A stretch of 34,323 bases of DNA, taken from assembly GCA_031263585.1 (NCBI GenBank), contig JAISFN010000101.1, positions 1-34,323 on the forward strand, read 5' to 3'. Below, piece after piece: positions 15,390-25,058 of this stretch. The number at the start of each line of letters is the position of its first letter. Position 1 is the first letter of the stretch. Position numbers and translations under genes: made by a program. Source of the DNA: Prevotellaceae bacterium. Lineage in GTDB: Bacteria > Bacteroidota > Bacteroidia > Bacteroidales > UBA932. The notes below the pieces were generated by a model. The model did no database searches and was not told the origin of the DNA. It was given only the letters and a program-made list of their open reading frames with translations.

Positions 15390-15646
15390 CGCACGCCTAA
15401 AGAGGCGGCGTATTAATAAGGAACTAAAAGTCCTTTAAGGCTAAAGCCGCCTTAAGCTAAATATTCTAAGTCATCTTACGAGCCAATGCGAAAGTCGTCA
15501 TCCGGCAACTACCGGCCATGATTATCAGACAGCTTCATCAGTCTGTTTGCCATTATAATAGAATATGTGAACAGGTTTTACTTATTTGTTTAGCTGTACT
15601 TTCCTAACAAATAAAGTTCCCCGCCTTTAGGCGGGGGATTTCAACC
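15390..15646. mobile_element. Hairpin-rich non-coding element, IS200/IS605-like (PATE) candidate
   Basis: This stretch has no ORF but at least five stem-loops: CGCCT/AGGCG (15394-15407), TTAAGGC/GCCTTAA (15435-15455), CAGAC/GTCTG (15526-15545), TTATTTGTT/AACAAATAA (15582-15614) and CCCCGCC/GGCGGGG (15619-15636). The last hairpin with its flank (CGGGGGATTTCAAC) resembles right ends of IS200/IS605 elements, and the first resembles a left-end hairpin. No transposase or TnpB frame remains, so it would be a non-autonomous derivative. The family assignment is inference; the boundaries are approximate. Confidence 0.5.
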
Positions 15647-15702
15647 ATCCCAGAATTGTAAATTAAAATTATTTCGGAAAGCCGTTTTCGCTTGTGTTGA
15701 AT

Positions 15703-17588
15703 TTAGTTGCTCTCCATTGTTGCCAAGCGGGATTCTATTTTATACATGATTCCCGTTTTATCAATATAGAGGGATTTGTCGGTAGTTTTTTCTTTTGGCA
15801 AGATGTATCCCTTTATGACATCGTGACCGATAATTTCCTTCTTCTCCAAGTCAAAATATACAAGATACACGCCGTAGCTGTTTATATTTAAGTTTTGCGC
15901 AGTGCCAACTCTGTGGTAACGTTCCGTGCCATCGAGATAATTATACGCGATAACCAGCGTTTTAAAGTCGTTTACTGATTGTTCATTAAAAGCTATTTCT
16001 GAATGTACTGTTTCTATGTTTGTATGGTTGCATTTATTGTTTGCGGTGGAAAGCGAATCGTCGACCCTGAGGGCAAGGTAGGGACGGTTGATCGTAAAGG
16101 AAGCGGAGCCGCCGGAGGATTTGTTTATAGTCGAGCGGTAATCGTCCAACTGTTTAAAATAAGACGCCAGCTGACTTTCACATAAGATTTGTTTTTCCAG
16201 ACTTGTATACCGATCTGCCCCTGTTCTATCGATAAAAAAATTTCGACCATCGGCCCTTACCGATGCCTTGCCTTTGGAAAAAATTCCGGGACTGTCATAT
16301 TTGAACGGGGTAACTTCCCTACCGGTTTTATCGATATAACCGTATTTGTTGCTGCCCAAACGTACATACGCCAGGCCTTCGGAAAATCTTTCTGCGTAGT
16401 CATATTTTAACGGGATGACTTCTTTCCCGCTTTTATCGATATAGCCGTATTTGCCGTCTGATTTTACAGCCGCCAGGCCTTCGGAAAAACTTTGGGCATA
16501 CTTATCATATTTTGCAGGAATGACAATTTCCCCGCTTTTATTGATATAGCCGCATTTGCCGTCTGATACTACCATTGCCAAGCCTTCTGAAAAATTATAG
16601 GCATAGTCATATTCGGGAGGGATAACTTCCTCGCCGCTTTTATCAATATAGCCGCGTTTGTCGTCCAAACTTACCAATGCCAGATCTTCGGAAAATCTTT
16701 CAACCTTGCCATATTTGAACGGGGTAACTTCTCTGCCGGTTTTATCCACATAGCCGTATTTGCCGTCTGATTTTACAGCCGCCAGGCCATTGGAAAAACT
16801 TTCGGCGCCGTCATATTTTAACGGGATGACTTCTTTCCCGCTTTTATCGATATAGCCGTATTTGCCGTCTAATTTTACAGCCGCCAGGCCTTCGTGAAAA
16901 TGTCCGGCCTCTTGATATTTCAGCGGAATAACTCCTTCGTTCATTTTATTGGTATAGCCGTATTTGCCGCTTGATCCTACACGCGCCAGACCTTCGGAAA
17001 GTTCATATTTGGCTCTGATTTTGCCATATTTGAGCGGGATAACTTCCTTACCGGTTTTATCGATATAGCCGTATTTACCGTTCAAACTTACAGTCGCCAT
17101 GCCATTGGAAAAACTTTCGGCGTCGTCATATTTGAGCGGGATGACTTCTTTACCGGTTTTGTCCACATAGCCGTATTTGCTGCCGTATTTGCCGTTGTTC
17201 AACCTTACAAGCGCCAGGCCATCGGAAAAACTTTCTGCCCAGTCATATTTGAGCGGGGTAACTTCTTTGCCGGATGTATCGACATAGCCGTATTTAAACC
17301 TTACTTCCACCTTTGCCAAACCATCGGAAAAATCGTCGCACCAGTCATATTTTGCAGGAATGATCATTTCCCCTGTTTTATCAATATAACCCCATTTACC
17401 CCCTGTTTTTACCAGAGCCAGGCCTTCTGAAAAATCATCGACCCAATCGTATTCCGCACACGTACAAGCACATTCCCCTCCGCATCGCAGAAACCGTATT
17501 TCCCGTTTTCGGAAAATTTTATCAACTCCTGCCCGTACAAGCCTGCACATAACAGCATACCTGCCAAAATCAAATTTATTCTTTTCAT
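15703..17588 (-). pseudogene. WG-repeat protein (about 13 repeats), frameshifted near the N-terminus
   Basis: A secreted repeat protein. The original start is the ATG at 17588 (MKRINLILAGMLLCAGLYGQ, a signal peptide), followed by a first WG repeat (NGKYGFCDAEGNVLV). The frame then breaks at about 17455-17466. Removing one GT from the GTGT on the minus strand restores VRAEYDWVDDF and the remaining 600 codons, so a dinucleotide duplication is the likely lesion. The open part holds WG repeats of about 38-42 residues with the pattern GKYGYIDKTGKEVIPLKYD...FSEGLAxV; I count 12-13 copies, ending near residue 430. A non-repeat C-terminal domain (about 170 residues) of unknown function follows. WG repeats form beta-rich binding surfaces; no enzymatic motif is seen. 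The frame after the break lacks the signal peptide, so the product would not be exported. A sequencing error at the same place would give the same picture. Confidence 0.8.
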
Positions 17589-18073
17589 TTCTCTACTTTT
17601 ATACCCTGTATTTACTCATTTTAATTCATCCGCTCCCAGTAGCTGCCTTTTAGGCAAAAGCCCGCCTGCTTTTTACTTTGCCAAGTTCCCTGAACGCAGG
17701 TTCGCCTCTTGCTTTGCGTAAAAAATTTTCGGGGCGTCGGGACCTCCCTGATTTCCTTTTTACGTTAAACATGCCTTACCGTCGCAATACTGTCTTTTTT
17801 AAACTTATACTTGATTCTTAATCCGCTAAAATTGAATGTATAAAAATACACAATTTAGTTCAATTTTTAGTCTAGAATTTCTTAAAATATAATTTTTAGG
17901 CAACATTGTTCCCCGTGGGCAAAAGAGCCTTCGCTTCCTATAATGATTTGCAGTAAAAGGGTTTTACGACCCATATTTCCGTTATGAAGAACCGGTGGCT
18001 GTTTCCAACGATCTTTCCATGACCGGCGCCAAGCGCATGGGCGCGATAGGCCAACTGTATCTGCTACATAATT
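17589..18073. other. Gene-poor spacer with an unidentified coding-like relic
   Basis: No intact gene is visible here. Around 17960-18065 the plus strand has a GC-richer, coding-like patch (reading VKGFYDPYFRYEEPV and AVSNDLSMTGAKRMGAIG in one frame) that is closed on both sides. I cannot assign it to a family. It may be a fragment of a lost gene. Confidence 0.35.
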
Positions 18074-18214
18074 CCAGATTAAGCAATAGGATCTTTTCTA
18101 ATGCTAAGCATCATAGATTTATTAAATTTGATAACGATGAGAATGGTTCTCCAGGCTATGGGAGGCTTCCAATGCCCTGAATATCTCGCTTGAATTTGCT
18201 ATTGCTTAATCTGG
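18074..18214. mobile_element. 141-bp MITE-like element with perfect 16-bp terminal inverted repeats
   Basis: CCAGATTAAGCAATAG (18074-18089) and CTATTGCTTAATCTGG (18199-18214) are perfect reverse complements that flank 109 bp without a gene. Neither arm extends further in or out, as expected for terminal inverted repeats of a miniature element. No clear target duplication is seen (TAATT left, GTTAAT right). Confidence 0.5.
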
Positions 18215-18305
18215 GTTAATATAAAGTCAGGTAAAATTCACATTACAATTGCTATTATATGTCTTATTATAAGCAATATGAAGCTTTGATTCTTGTATCT
18301 ATATA

Positions 18306-19304
18306 TTAATAGAATCGATTATGTAAATCGGGTTTTGACTTTTTACCGGGACTACTGTACGACCTTGACCGGTAAGCAGGGCAATCCTGAGATTCTTTAT
18401 AGAATATGCGGTTAAACTGCCAGCCAATCATTATTTCGTGTGTACCCCACTTTGATAAACCGCCCAAATCGCCTAAGCCATGATCATATGAATAGCCTAT
18501 GCGCAGTTGAGGCGTAATTTGAGTGCCGATTAAAAGTGAAAACTGACTGTTAAAACGATATATGGCTCCTAACCAAAATTTATCGTTGTAACTGCGGTTG
18601 GGGTCGCTGCGAAGAAAATAAAACAGCATGCCCGCTTCAGTACGGTTTATTTTATCACGATAGGCATAGGATACCGACGGCTCGAGGCTTAAGTTATACG
18701 AGGCATTAAAGCGCGTGGAAGCATAAGCCCAGAAATTACGCGAGTGTGTAGGCCAGGCATCATCGTCCGAAGAATTGACGTCAAGTAAGTGGCGGATGGC
18801 AAAACCTAGCTTGAACAAGCCCTGATATTCCACCCCAATATCGAAATCGGGGGCATATTCCGATTTATTATTCAGTAGTACCTGAGGGTCATCCGGTTCC
18901 ATTATAACCCCATCGAAATTCCTGTTTCGGTGAAAAAGCGATGCGGAAAGCCCCATCGAAATTGCTGAACGTTCGCCAATAGGAATATAGTAAGCATAAG
19001 CCGCACGTACATTGTATGTTTTGGTAAAACCGATTTTATCGCCAGATATGCTGAATCCCACTGCCGACTGAATATTTTCGAGATATACATCACCGCTTAC
19101 CACCCCGGTAATCGGCGCACCATCCAACCCAATCCATTGTTTGCGGGCATGCAGGAATATGCTAGTTGTAAAACTATTCCCCGTAGCGGCAGGATTATAA
19201 ACCGACTCGTTAAACCAACGCTGCGACAAATCGAAGTCGCTTTGGGCATAAGTAGATACACTGCTTGCCAATATTATGCTTATTATGTAAATTAATTGTT
19301 GCAC
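18306..19304 (-). CDS. PorP/SprF family type IX secretion outer-membrane protein
   Basis: A 332-aa outer-membrane beta-barrel. It has a signal peptide (MQQLIYIISIILASSVSTYA-Q) and the family opening DLSQRWFNESVYNPAATGNS, then FLHARKQWIGLDGAP, repeated amphipathic strands (VGFSISGDKIGFTKTYNVR, YAYYIPIGERSAISMGLSAS) and the end block LRIGYSYDHGLGDLG....HEIMIGWQF. In T9SS organisms each type B cargo is usually encoded beside its own PorP/SprF, which holds the cargo at the surface. Here the cargo is the gene just upstream, with a gap of 4 bp, so the two are co-transcribed. A short Ser/Lys/Pro-rich tail follows the last strand. Confidence 0.9.
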   Translation of the reverse strand: MQQLIYIISIILASSVSTYAQSDFDLSQRWFNESVYNPAATGNSFTTSIFLHARKQWIGLDGAPITGVVSGDVYLENIQSAVGFSISGDKIGFTKTYNVRAAYAYYIPIGERSAISMGLSASLFHRNRNFDGVIMEPDDPQVLLNNKSEYAPDFDIGVEYQGLFKLGFAIRHLLDVNSSDDDAWPTHSRNFWAYASTRFNASYNLSLEPSVSYAYRDKINRTEAGMLFYFLRSDPNRSYNDKFWLGAIYRFNSQFSLLIGTQITPQLRIGYSYDHGLGDLGGLSKWGTHEIMIGWQFNRIFYKESQDCPAYRSRSYSSPGKKSKPDLHNRFY

Positions 19305-19308
19305 GTTA

Positions 19309-22300
19309 TTATCTTAAAACACTAATGTAACCTATCTTTTTCTGGTCGTTATCAAATACAATGTAGAAATAGGTATCGGGGGCTACCAATTTGCCGTTAT
19401 GCGTTCCGTCCCAACCATTGTCTCCATTAAATATCTTTATACCAAGTCTGTCAAAAATTATTACCCGGAACCCTTCCATAAAATGATCGTTTTTACCATC
19501 GCCATTCGGTGTAATAACTTGGGGAATTAACAAATCACCGGATAATTCGTATGTTTTTGAAATGATACATCCATTAGCATCGATTACGGTTACAGTAAAT
19601 TCATAAGGAGTAGATTTTTGACTGGTCGGTGTGCCGTAAAGTTCTCCCAACGAGGACAAAATCAGTCCATTAGGCAACTCGTCGCTAGTTGAAAATATCA
19701 GCGGGCTTTGGGCAGAGGATTCGAATGTTACACTATAAGGTACACGCATTTTATAAGCCGGTAATTTGTCGGGCTTAATATCCAGGTAATCCGTGTCCAG
19801 CTCAACCTCTTTATTTGCCATACAGTTTTTCGAATCTTTTACCTGTATGGTATAGGCATTTCCACCCAAATTTGTAAACAATGCTGTTGGCTGCCAATTG
19901 TCCCCGTTATCAATACTATACTGGTAAGCGCCATCGCCGCCGGCAACATCAATAATCTCAATTTGTGCTTTACAGGTATTATCCGTTTTATCAATGCTAA
20001 ACGAAATTTCATCGGGTTCCGTTATTTCAATTATATCTGATGCCGTACAATCATTATCGTCTTTTACTACAATATTATAAGTAGCGGCAGGCAAATCGTT
20101 AAATGTATTTTCGGTCTGGAAATCTGTTCCGTTATTAATACTATATTGGTAATTGCCGCTACCGCCCCTTACATTCAGCAATACCGAACCCAAATCCTGG
20201 TAGCAGGCGGCATTGCTTATTACCGGATCAATCAGCAAATCGGTTGGTTGACTGATGCCAACACTTTCTGTTAATGAGAGGCAATTACTGTCGTCCGTTA
20301 CAATAACGATATACGTTGCGGCAGCCAGCCCTGTGAATACTGTTTCGGCTTGCCAATTTTTACCGCCATCTATACTGTATTGGTAGTTACCCGTTCCGCC
20401 TGAAGCCTCAATTTCAATAGAACCGTTAGCCGTTTCACCGCAAGTAATACCGGTGACTGCAATGGTGAAACTTACAGTTGAATAATCATGAATCACAACT
20501 TCTTCAACTGCTCTGCACAGCCCATTATTTACATCCATAACTAAAACCGTATATTCACCGCCTTCAAGGTTTGTAAAATTAGGAGATGTTTGCTTAGTAA
20601 CCCAGTCATCAATACTATATTGATAATCACCGGGATTATTGGAAATAAGCTCTACCTCGATTTTTCCGGTTTTCGATTCTCCGCAGGCAATATCACTTGT
20701 ATTCACCTTAATATTGAACCCTCCGGTAAGGTTAAGCTCCATGCTGCTTTCGCACAGGCCATTATCCTTAACCATAACGGTATATGTACCTAAGCTGACA
20801 TCTTTAAAAATAGGGGACGTTTGCCATGTAGCGCCGTTATCCATACTATACTGGTAATTCCCGTTTCCGCCCGATACCGAAACAAGCTCGACATCGTAAA
20901 CTTCGGAACATTCATGGCCTATTCTCTTCAATGAAAATTCGATACCCGCCAGATTAACCAAAACAACTTCGGCGCTCGACACACATTCACCATCAATAAT
21001 CGACCATTGCAAAATAACTATTTCATCCACCGGAACAGTTACCATAGTGTTGTATACTGTCGGTTCGCTTATAACCACGCCCGGAGTAGGACTGATAAGC
21101 GTCCATTGGCCTTTTTCGCCGCTTAAAGGCTCGGTTGCCGACATAACAAATGTTGCGTTATCGCACTGCGTTTGGTTTTCGCCTGCTGATACATCTTTCT
21201 GACCAACTTTAACTATCTGTTTTTGCGACTCGAAACAACTCCCGACATCTCGCATCCATAATGTATATTCGGCCTCGGGTAAATTTAAAAATTCGCCCGA
21301 CTCTTGCCATGTTTTACCACTGTCAATAGTAAATTCATAAGCGCCTGAACCTCCGGTTGCTTGTGCAGTAATACTTGAACAATTCGATTTTACGGAGGTT
21401 AATTTTGCATGGTCGTAAATTTTAATCCGCTTGGTATACGAACCCATGTCGTCACACGGACAAGCAATATTAATATCGAAATATTTATCGGTATTATCTT
21501 TTCCATCGTCAACAGCTCCGTATACAATATCAATATACTCAACTCCTGCGGGAATAGTAACATAAGTCGGTAAAGCTTCGCCTTCATCCGTCAGGTAATC
21601 AACTCCGTTAACGGCAGTCCCCGTGTAGCTTATTTCCACATCAATCGGGTTATCCATATTACCTGTATGCAAAAGCTTCAAGGTGTTTGTTTCACAACCC
21701 TCGAATATTTCATCATAATCTTTTACGTTGTTTCCGTAATGCTCTAACTTGGCTCCAACATTAAAGCTATTGGTTTCCATGAATATACCCGAAGGCCACC
21801 CTTTATCGCCAACATTACATATAGCAAATTTTAAATGATACTTTTTACAAGGTACAACCTCGCATTTAGCTGTAAGCGCTACGGTATAACCATTAAATTC
21901 GGTTGTTAAAGCGTTATTTATATTCGGGATAAAATACTCGGGATTACTGGGGTTAATACCGGGGCTATCATCGTCATTATTCCATTTTTGTCCATTATTT
22001 ACATTGTTAATAGACACAACATCCGTTAGTGTATTTGTAGTTGGTAAACGAGCGATATTTTCTTTGATAGAGTTCCCTACCTCATTAATAAAAAATCCGA
22101 ATACATCGTTATATGTATCATTTACAAAATTGGGGTATTCTTCCGATGCAAAAACATAGCGGAATTCGATAACATCGTATATCGGAACAAAGTCAAACTC
22201 CAGAACAACTACATCGTACACCGTTTCTTTATCATCGGTAAGAAGCGAGCTCAAATCATCATCACCTATAAAAGGCGGCGGATCCTGTATAACTGCCCCC

Positions 22301-22731
22301 CATTTACTGTCATTCGGGCCTTCGAGTGTAGCCGTATTGGCCGTGCTAAGTAAAATCCCTTCCTTCAACGGAAAATTCGAAGAAGCTTTATTAAAATAAG
22401 CCATTGTTTTAACTTCAAGCATATCCCATTGTGTACCTGTCCATCCGGCTCCCTTGTATTGCACATTTTCAATTAATACACACGAACCCGACTTCACAAA
22501 TATTTGTTCAAGAAGTTGCTGTGGAGATAAATTGGCATATTCCGGATTCCGGTCGATTTCAATCGAGCCTTCAACGGGGTCAGACTTTATAACCGTATGG
22601 AGTTGCATTTTACCCTGCAAAGCTTCCTGTCTTTTTTTCAAAAGAGAATCCCTGCGTATGCTTTGGGCATCGGCTATCTGTATCTGCAAAAAGGTTATAA
22701 TAATTAAAAGGGTAACAAAAAACTGTTTCAT
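19309..22731 (-). CDS. T9SS type B-sorted surface protein: choice-of-anchor L domain and SprB repeats
   Basis: An 1140-aa exported protein. The signal peptide is residues 1-22 (ending IADAQS). A choice-of-anchor L domain occupies about 65-330 (LSPQQLLEQIFVKSGSCVLI, GILLSTANTATLEGPN, FRYVFASEEYPNFVNDTYND). A Calx-beta-like segment follows (ISYTGTAVNGVDYLT). Then come six SprB-type repeats (pattern GNYQYSIDNGxxWQ...YTVxVKDxxxC), interrupted by a PKD/SprB-like spacer. Next is an Ig-like domain (PNGLILSSLGELYGTPTS). The C-terminal gliding-associated/type B sorting domain spans about 1070-1140 (ITPNGDGKNDHF, IIFDRLGIKIF, GWDGTHNGKLVAPDTYFYIV). Type B proteins leave through the T9SS translocon and stay at the cell surface with a PorP/SprF partner, which is the next gene. 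Likely roles are adhesion or surface display; no enzyme domain is present. The gene follows a good -33/-7 promoter. Confidence 0.9.
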   Translation of the reverse strand: MKQFFVTLLIIITFLQIQIADAQSIRRDSLLKKRQEALQGKMQLHTVIKSDPVEGSIEIDRNPEYANLSPQQLLEQIFVKSGSCVLIENVQYKGAGWTGTQWDMLEVKTMAYFNKASSNFPLKEGILLSTANTATLEGPNDSKWGAVIQDPPPFIGDDDLSSLLTDDKETVYDVVVLEFDFVPIYDVIEFRYVFASEEYPNFVNDTYNDVFGFFINEVGNSIKENIARLPTTNTLTDVVSINNVNNGQKWNNDDDSPGINPSNPEYFIPNINNALTTEFNGYTVALTAKCEVVPCKKYHLKFAICNVGDKGWPSGIFMETNSFNVGAKLEHYGNNVKDYDEIFEGCETNTLKLLHTGNMDNPIDVEISYTGTAVNGVDYLTDEGEALPTYVTIPAGVEYIDIVYGAVDDGKDNTDKYFDINIACPCDDMGSYTKRIKIYDHAKLTSVKSNCSSITAQATGGSGAYEFTIDSGKTWQESGEFLNLPEAEYTLWMRDVGSCFESQKQIVKVGQKDVSAGENQTQCDNATFVMSATEPLSGEKGQWTLISPTPGVVISEPTVYNTMVTVPVDEIVILQWSIIDGECVSSAEVVLVNLAGIEFSLKRIGHECSEVYDVELVSVSGGNGNYQYSMDNGATWQTSPIFKDVSLGTYTVMVKDNGLCESSMELNLTGGFNIKVNTSDIACGESKTGKIEVELISNNPGDYQYSIDDWVTKQTSPNFTNLEGGEYTVLVMDVNNGLCRAVEEVVIHDYSTVSFTIAVTGITCGETANGSIEIEASGGTGNYQYSIDGGKNWQAETVFTGLAAATYIVIVTDDSNCLSLTESVGISQPTDLLIDPVISNAACYQDLGSVLLNVRGGSGNYQYSINNGTDFQTENTFNDLPAATYNIVVKDDNDCTASDIIEITEPDEISFSIDKTDNTCKAQIEIIDVAGGDGAYQYSIDNGDNWQPTALFTNLGGNAYTIQVKDSKNCMANKEVELDTDYLDIKPDKLPAYKMRVPYSVTFESSAQSPLIFSTSDELPNGLILSSLGELYGTPTSQKSTPYEFTVTVIDANGCIISKTYELSGDLLIPQVITPNGDGKNDHFMEGFRVIIFDRLGIKIFNGDNGWDGTHNGKLVAPDTYFYIVFDNDQKKIGYISVLR

Positions 22732-22753
22732 TAAATTGGTTAACTATAACGTA

Positions 22754-22784
22754 CAAAGCTAAAAAATAAAACTTTTGCTAACAA
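22754..22784 (-). promoter_or_regulatory. -33/-7 promoter of the T9SS surface-protein operon
   Basis: Minus strand: TTG (22784-22782), 20-bp spacer, TAGCTTTG (22761-22754). This is the classic Bacteroidetes housekeeping spacing, 23 bp ahead of the ATG at 22731. Confidence 0.75.
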
Positions 22785-23132
22785 TAAAATTCATTATGCA
22801 ATGCATTATATAACATTTTTTAGTACTTTGCACATTCATATCAGCATTTCGAAACTGTTTTACACCTAAACAAAAAACTTTTCGGATAGTTTTATATAAT
22901 TAGGAGAAGATGAATATGGGCAATAATAACTCAAATATTATATTATGATTTCTGCGGAAGTGCATAGAAGCTTTCAGTAATATGCTTATTACCAAAAGGA
23001 AATCTGAATCGGAATCCTATAGCTGGAATGGAATTATCAGTGTACTTATCCCCGTTTTCATTTTAATTACTCCGGCGGTCTTAGTTCTACAAGTATGTAT
23101 AAAGAATAAATATATAATATACAATATTTTAT
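22785..23132. other. Intergenic region without a supported gene
   Basis: AT-rich sequence between the divergent T9SS promoter and the terminator of the next minus-strand operon. A hydrophobic 63-codon frame on the plus strand runs into that terminator hairpin. I do not regard it as a gene. Confidence 0.4.
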
Positions 23133-23165
23133 GCGAAAAAATAAAGGCTGTCGATTCGACAGCCT
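23133..23165 (-). terminator. Intrinsic terminator of the C69 dipeptidase operon
   Basis: A perfect 9-bp stem AGGCTGTCG/CGACAGCCT (23145-23153 and 23157-23165) with an ATT loop. It is followed on the minus strand by TTATTTTTTCGC. It lies about 118 bp after the stop codon at 23283. Confidence 0.85.
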
Positions 23166-23282
23166 CATTGTAACGACATTTACATCGCTTACGATAAATA
23201 ATTATACAAATAAATTACATATAGTTTACATTATCAATAAATTACCACTGTACAACTATCACCTGTCAATTATATAACCCTG

Positions 23283-25028
23283 TTATTCTATTATTTTTAA
23301 TGTTTCGCCGACATCCTTTACAATTGCACGACGCCAGAACTCAGGTAAAGCAGGCTGGTTGGGAGAAGCTGGAACACCTGTTTGAGTACGCAGGAATTTA
23401 CCGTCTTTTTCTTTCTTGATATTTCCATCGATGTATTTTACAAGAAGATACGTATCCAGTTCTTTCCACCGGTTTACGGTAGCCGATGCGGCAGTTACCG
23501 AATAATCGGTAAGATATTCTATTGCTTTTTCGGGGCTATCGTTATATAATTTCAGTGCATATTCATCAACTGTTGCTGTCATATCCAAATAACGGTTTTC
23601 CAGCTCGTTCACTACTTTTACAACATCGGCGCTTATCGAATCGTAGCGCAGATAGGTCGAATTTGCCACGCGGCTAAAAATCCAGAACGCCGAAGTAGAT
23701 GAATATGTCAACAAGTCGCCGTTACCTACAGCATACTCGTACGGAACTTTTGTACTGCTGCAATAGATTGGAGTAAGGCATGATGTAGCGGCATCGTCAA
23801 CACCGAACCAAAGAATACCGCCGATAGCATTAGGCAGCCAACTGCGCGATTGTGCCACAAACCAGAATCCGGTTTGCTGGGTAGCAATAGCACGTTCGTT
23901 TACATACTTTTGATTGTCAACTTCAAAGTTCATCGGGCGCCAGCGATATGGAATCTTATAAGGTCCTGCACCGATATCCTGTGTCATATCCATTTTTGTG
24001 CCTTCGTAATGGTCGCGCATGAAATCCATTACCTGTTTGGGCGATATTTTTTTATCGGGCTTGATGTACAACGGCATACGAGCTTTAGGATCGTCAAGGA
24101 TTTTACCCATTGCATAATCCTGATACTTCCACATATCTTTATTAACATTTTTAAAGAAAGACCACGTACGGGCGTCGCAACCACGTGCTCCGCCAAAGTC
24201 AAGAGGATTATATGTATCCGAAAAACTGAAATCCTTATCTTCACCCTCATAAAAACCTAGTTCGCGTGCTACCGATACCACATCATGGGCATATACTATC
24301 TCAACTTCAGGGTTAAAAATTTTATCCAGTTCCAGTGATGTAATTGAGTTTGTACCGTTTGCCAACGGAAATGTTTGTATGCGCGCCTGGTTAGCATGCG
24401 ACGAGACATAGCCGTCAGGGATGCGAACGGCTACCCACACAGCACCTTTGCTAAGGTTTTCTCCGGTCTTGTTTCCTTTTTTATCGGTTTTATATTTTTC
24501 GCCCTTACCAACCATTTCCAATATCCACACTTCGTTAGGATCTGCAATTGAAAACGATTCGCCATCCGAGCAATAACCGTAATTATTAACCAGTTCGGCC
24601 ATTATTTTAATGGCTTCGCGGGCGGTTTTTGCACGTTGTAACGTAATATAAATAAGGCTCCCGTAATCAATCAAGCCGTTTTTATCAACCAATTTCCGGT
24701 GCCCGCCGAAAGTGGTTTCACCAATAGCTAGTGAGTGTTCATTCATATTCCCAATAACACGGTATGTTTGTGCTACCTGGGGTATTTCGCCAATATAACG
24801 ACCCGAATCCCACTCGTATATTTTGAGCATAGTACCTGCCGGGTATTTGGCAGCCAGCCAAAAATACAACTCACCATACAAGGTATGCGAATCGGCTGCA
24901 TAAGTAATCATTGTCGAACCATCGGTCGACGCTCCTTTGGTTACCAAAAAATTAGTACAAGCGGTTGCCGGTTGCCAGTTAAAAACTACCAGCATAGTTA
25001 TTGCCAGAAATAAGCTTTGTTTTTTCAT
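23283..25028 (-). CDS. C69-family dipeptidase (PepD-like Ntn hydrolase), secreted
   Basis: A 581-aa protein. I take the ATG at 25028 (MKKQSLFLAI) rather than the TTG four codons earlier, because it gives a standard signal peptide. Cleavage falls at ATA-C, so the Cys of ACTNFLVTKGAS becomes the N-terminal nucleophile typical of C69 Ntn hydrolases. Other family features are DGSTMITYAADSH, VIGNMNEHSLAIGETTFGG, GSLIYITLQRAKTAREAI, YCSDGESFSIADPNEVWILEMVGKG, and a C-terminal WLPNAIGGILWFGVDDAATSC block. It cleaves dipeptides and probably works in the periplasm or at the surface. The secreted unknown protein upstream ends 30 bp before it, and a strong terminator follows, so the two form an operon. 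Confidence 0.9.
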   Translation of the reverse strand: MKKQSLFLAITMLVVFNWQPATACTNFLVTKGASTDGSTMITYAADSHTLYGELYFWLAAKYPAGTMLKIYEWDSGRYIGEIPQVAQTYRVIGNMNEHSLAIGETTFGGHRKLVDKNGLIDYGSLIYITLQRAKTAREAIKIMAELVNNYGYCSDGESFSIADPNEVWILEMVGKGEKYKTDKKGNKTGENLSKGAVWVAVRIPDGYVSSHANQARIQTFPLANGTNSITSLELDKIFNPEVEIVYAHDVVSVARELGFYEGEDKDFSFSDTYNPLDFGGARGCDARTWSFFKNVNKDMWKYQDYAMGKILDDPKARMPLYIKPDKKISPKQVMDFMRDHYEGTKMDMTQDIGAGPYKIPYRWRPMNFEVDNQKYVNERAIATQQTGFWFVAQSRSWLPNAIGGILWFGVDDAATSCLTPIYCSSTKVPYEYAVGNGDLLTYSSTSAFWIFSRVANSTYLRYDSISADVVKVVNELENRYLDMTATVDEYALKLYNDSPEKAIEYLTDYSVTAASATVNRWKELDTYLLVKYIDGNIKKEKDGKFLRTQTGVPASPNQPALPEFWRRAIVKDVGETLKIIE

Positions 25029-25058
25029 TAAAATTATCAATTTTAAGTTTGAATGAGT

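Noticed and set aside
15703-16410. Plus-strand open frames within the WG-repeat gene
   Set aside because: They are antisense shadows of the repetitive minus-strand coding sequence.
17995-18180. 61-codon plus-strand frame (MAVSNDLSM...) as a gene
   Set aside because: It runs across the terminal repeat of the MITE-like element and has no homology I recognise. Only a coding-like relic on its left part is plausible.
22982-23173. Hydrophobic 63-codon plus-strand frame
   Set aside because: It runs into the terminator hairpin of the opposite-strand operon, has no promoter and no recognisable composition beyond one hydrophobic run.
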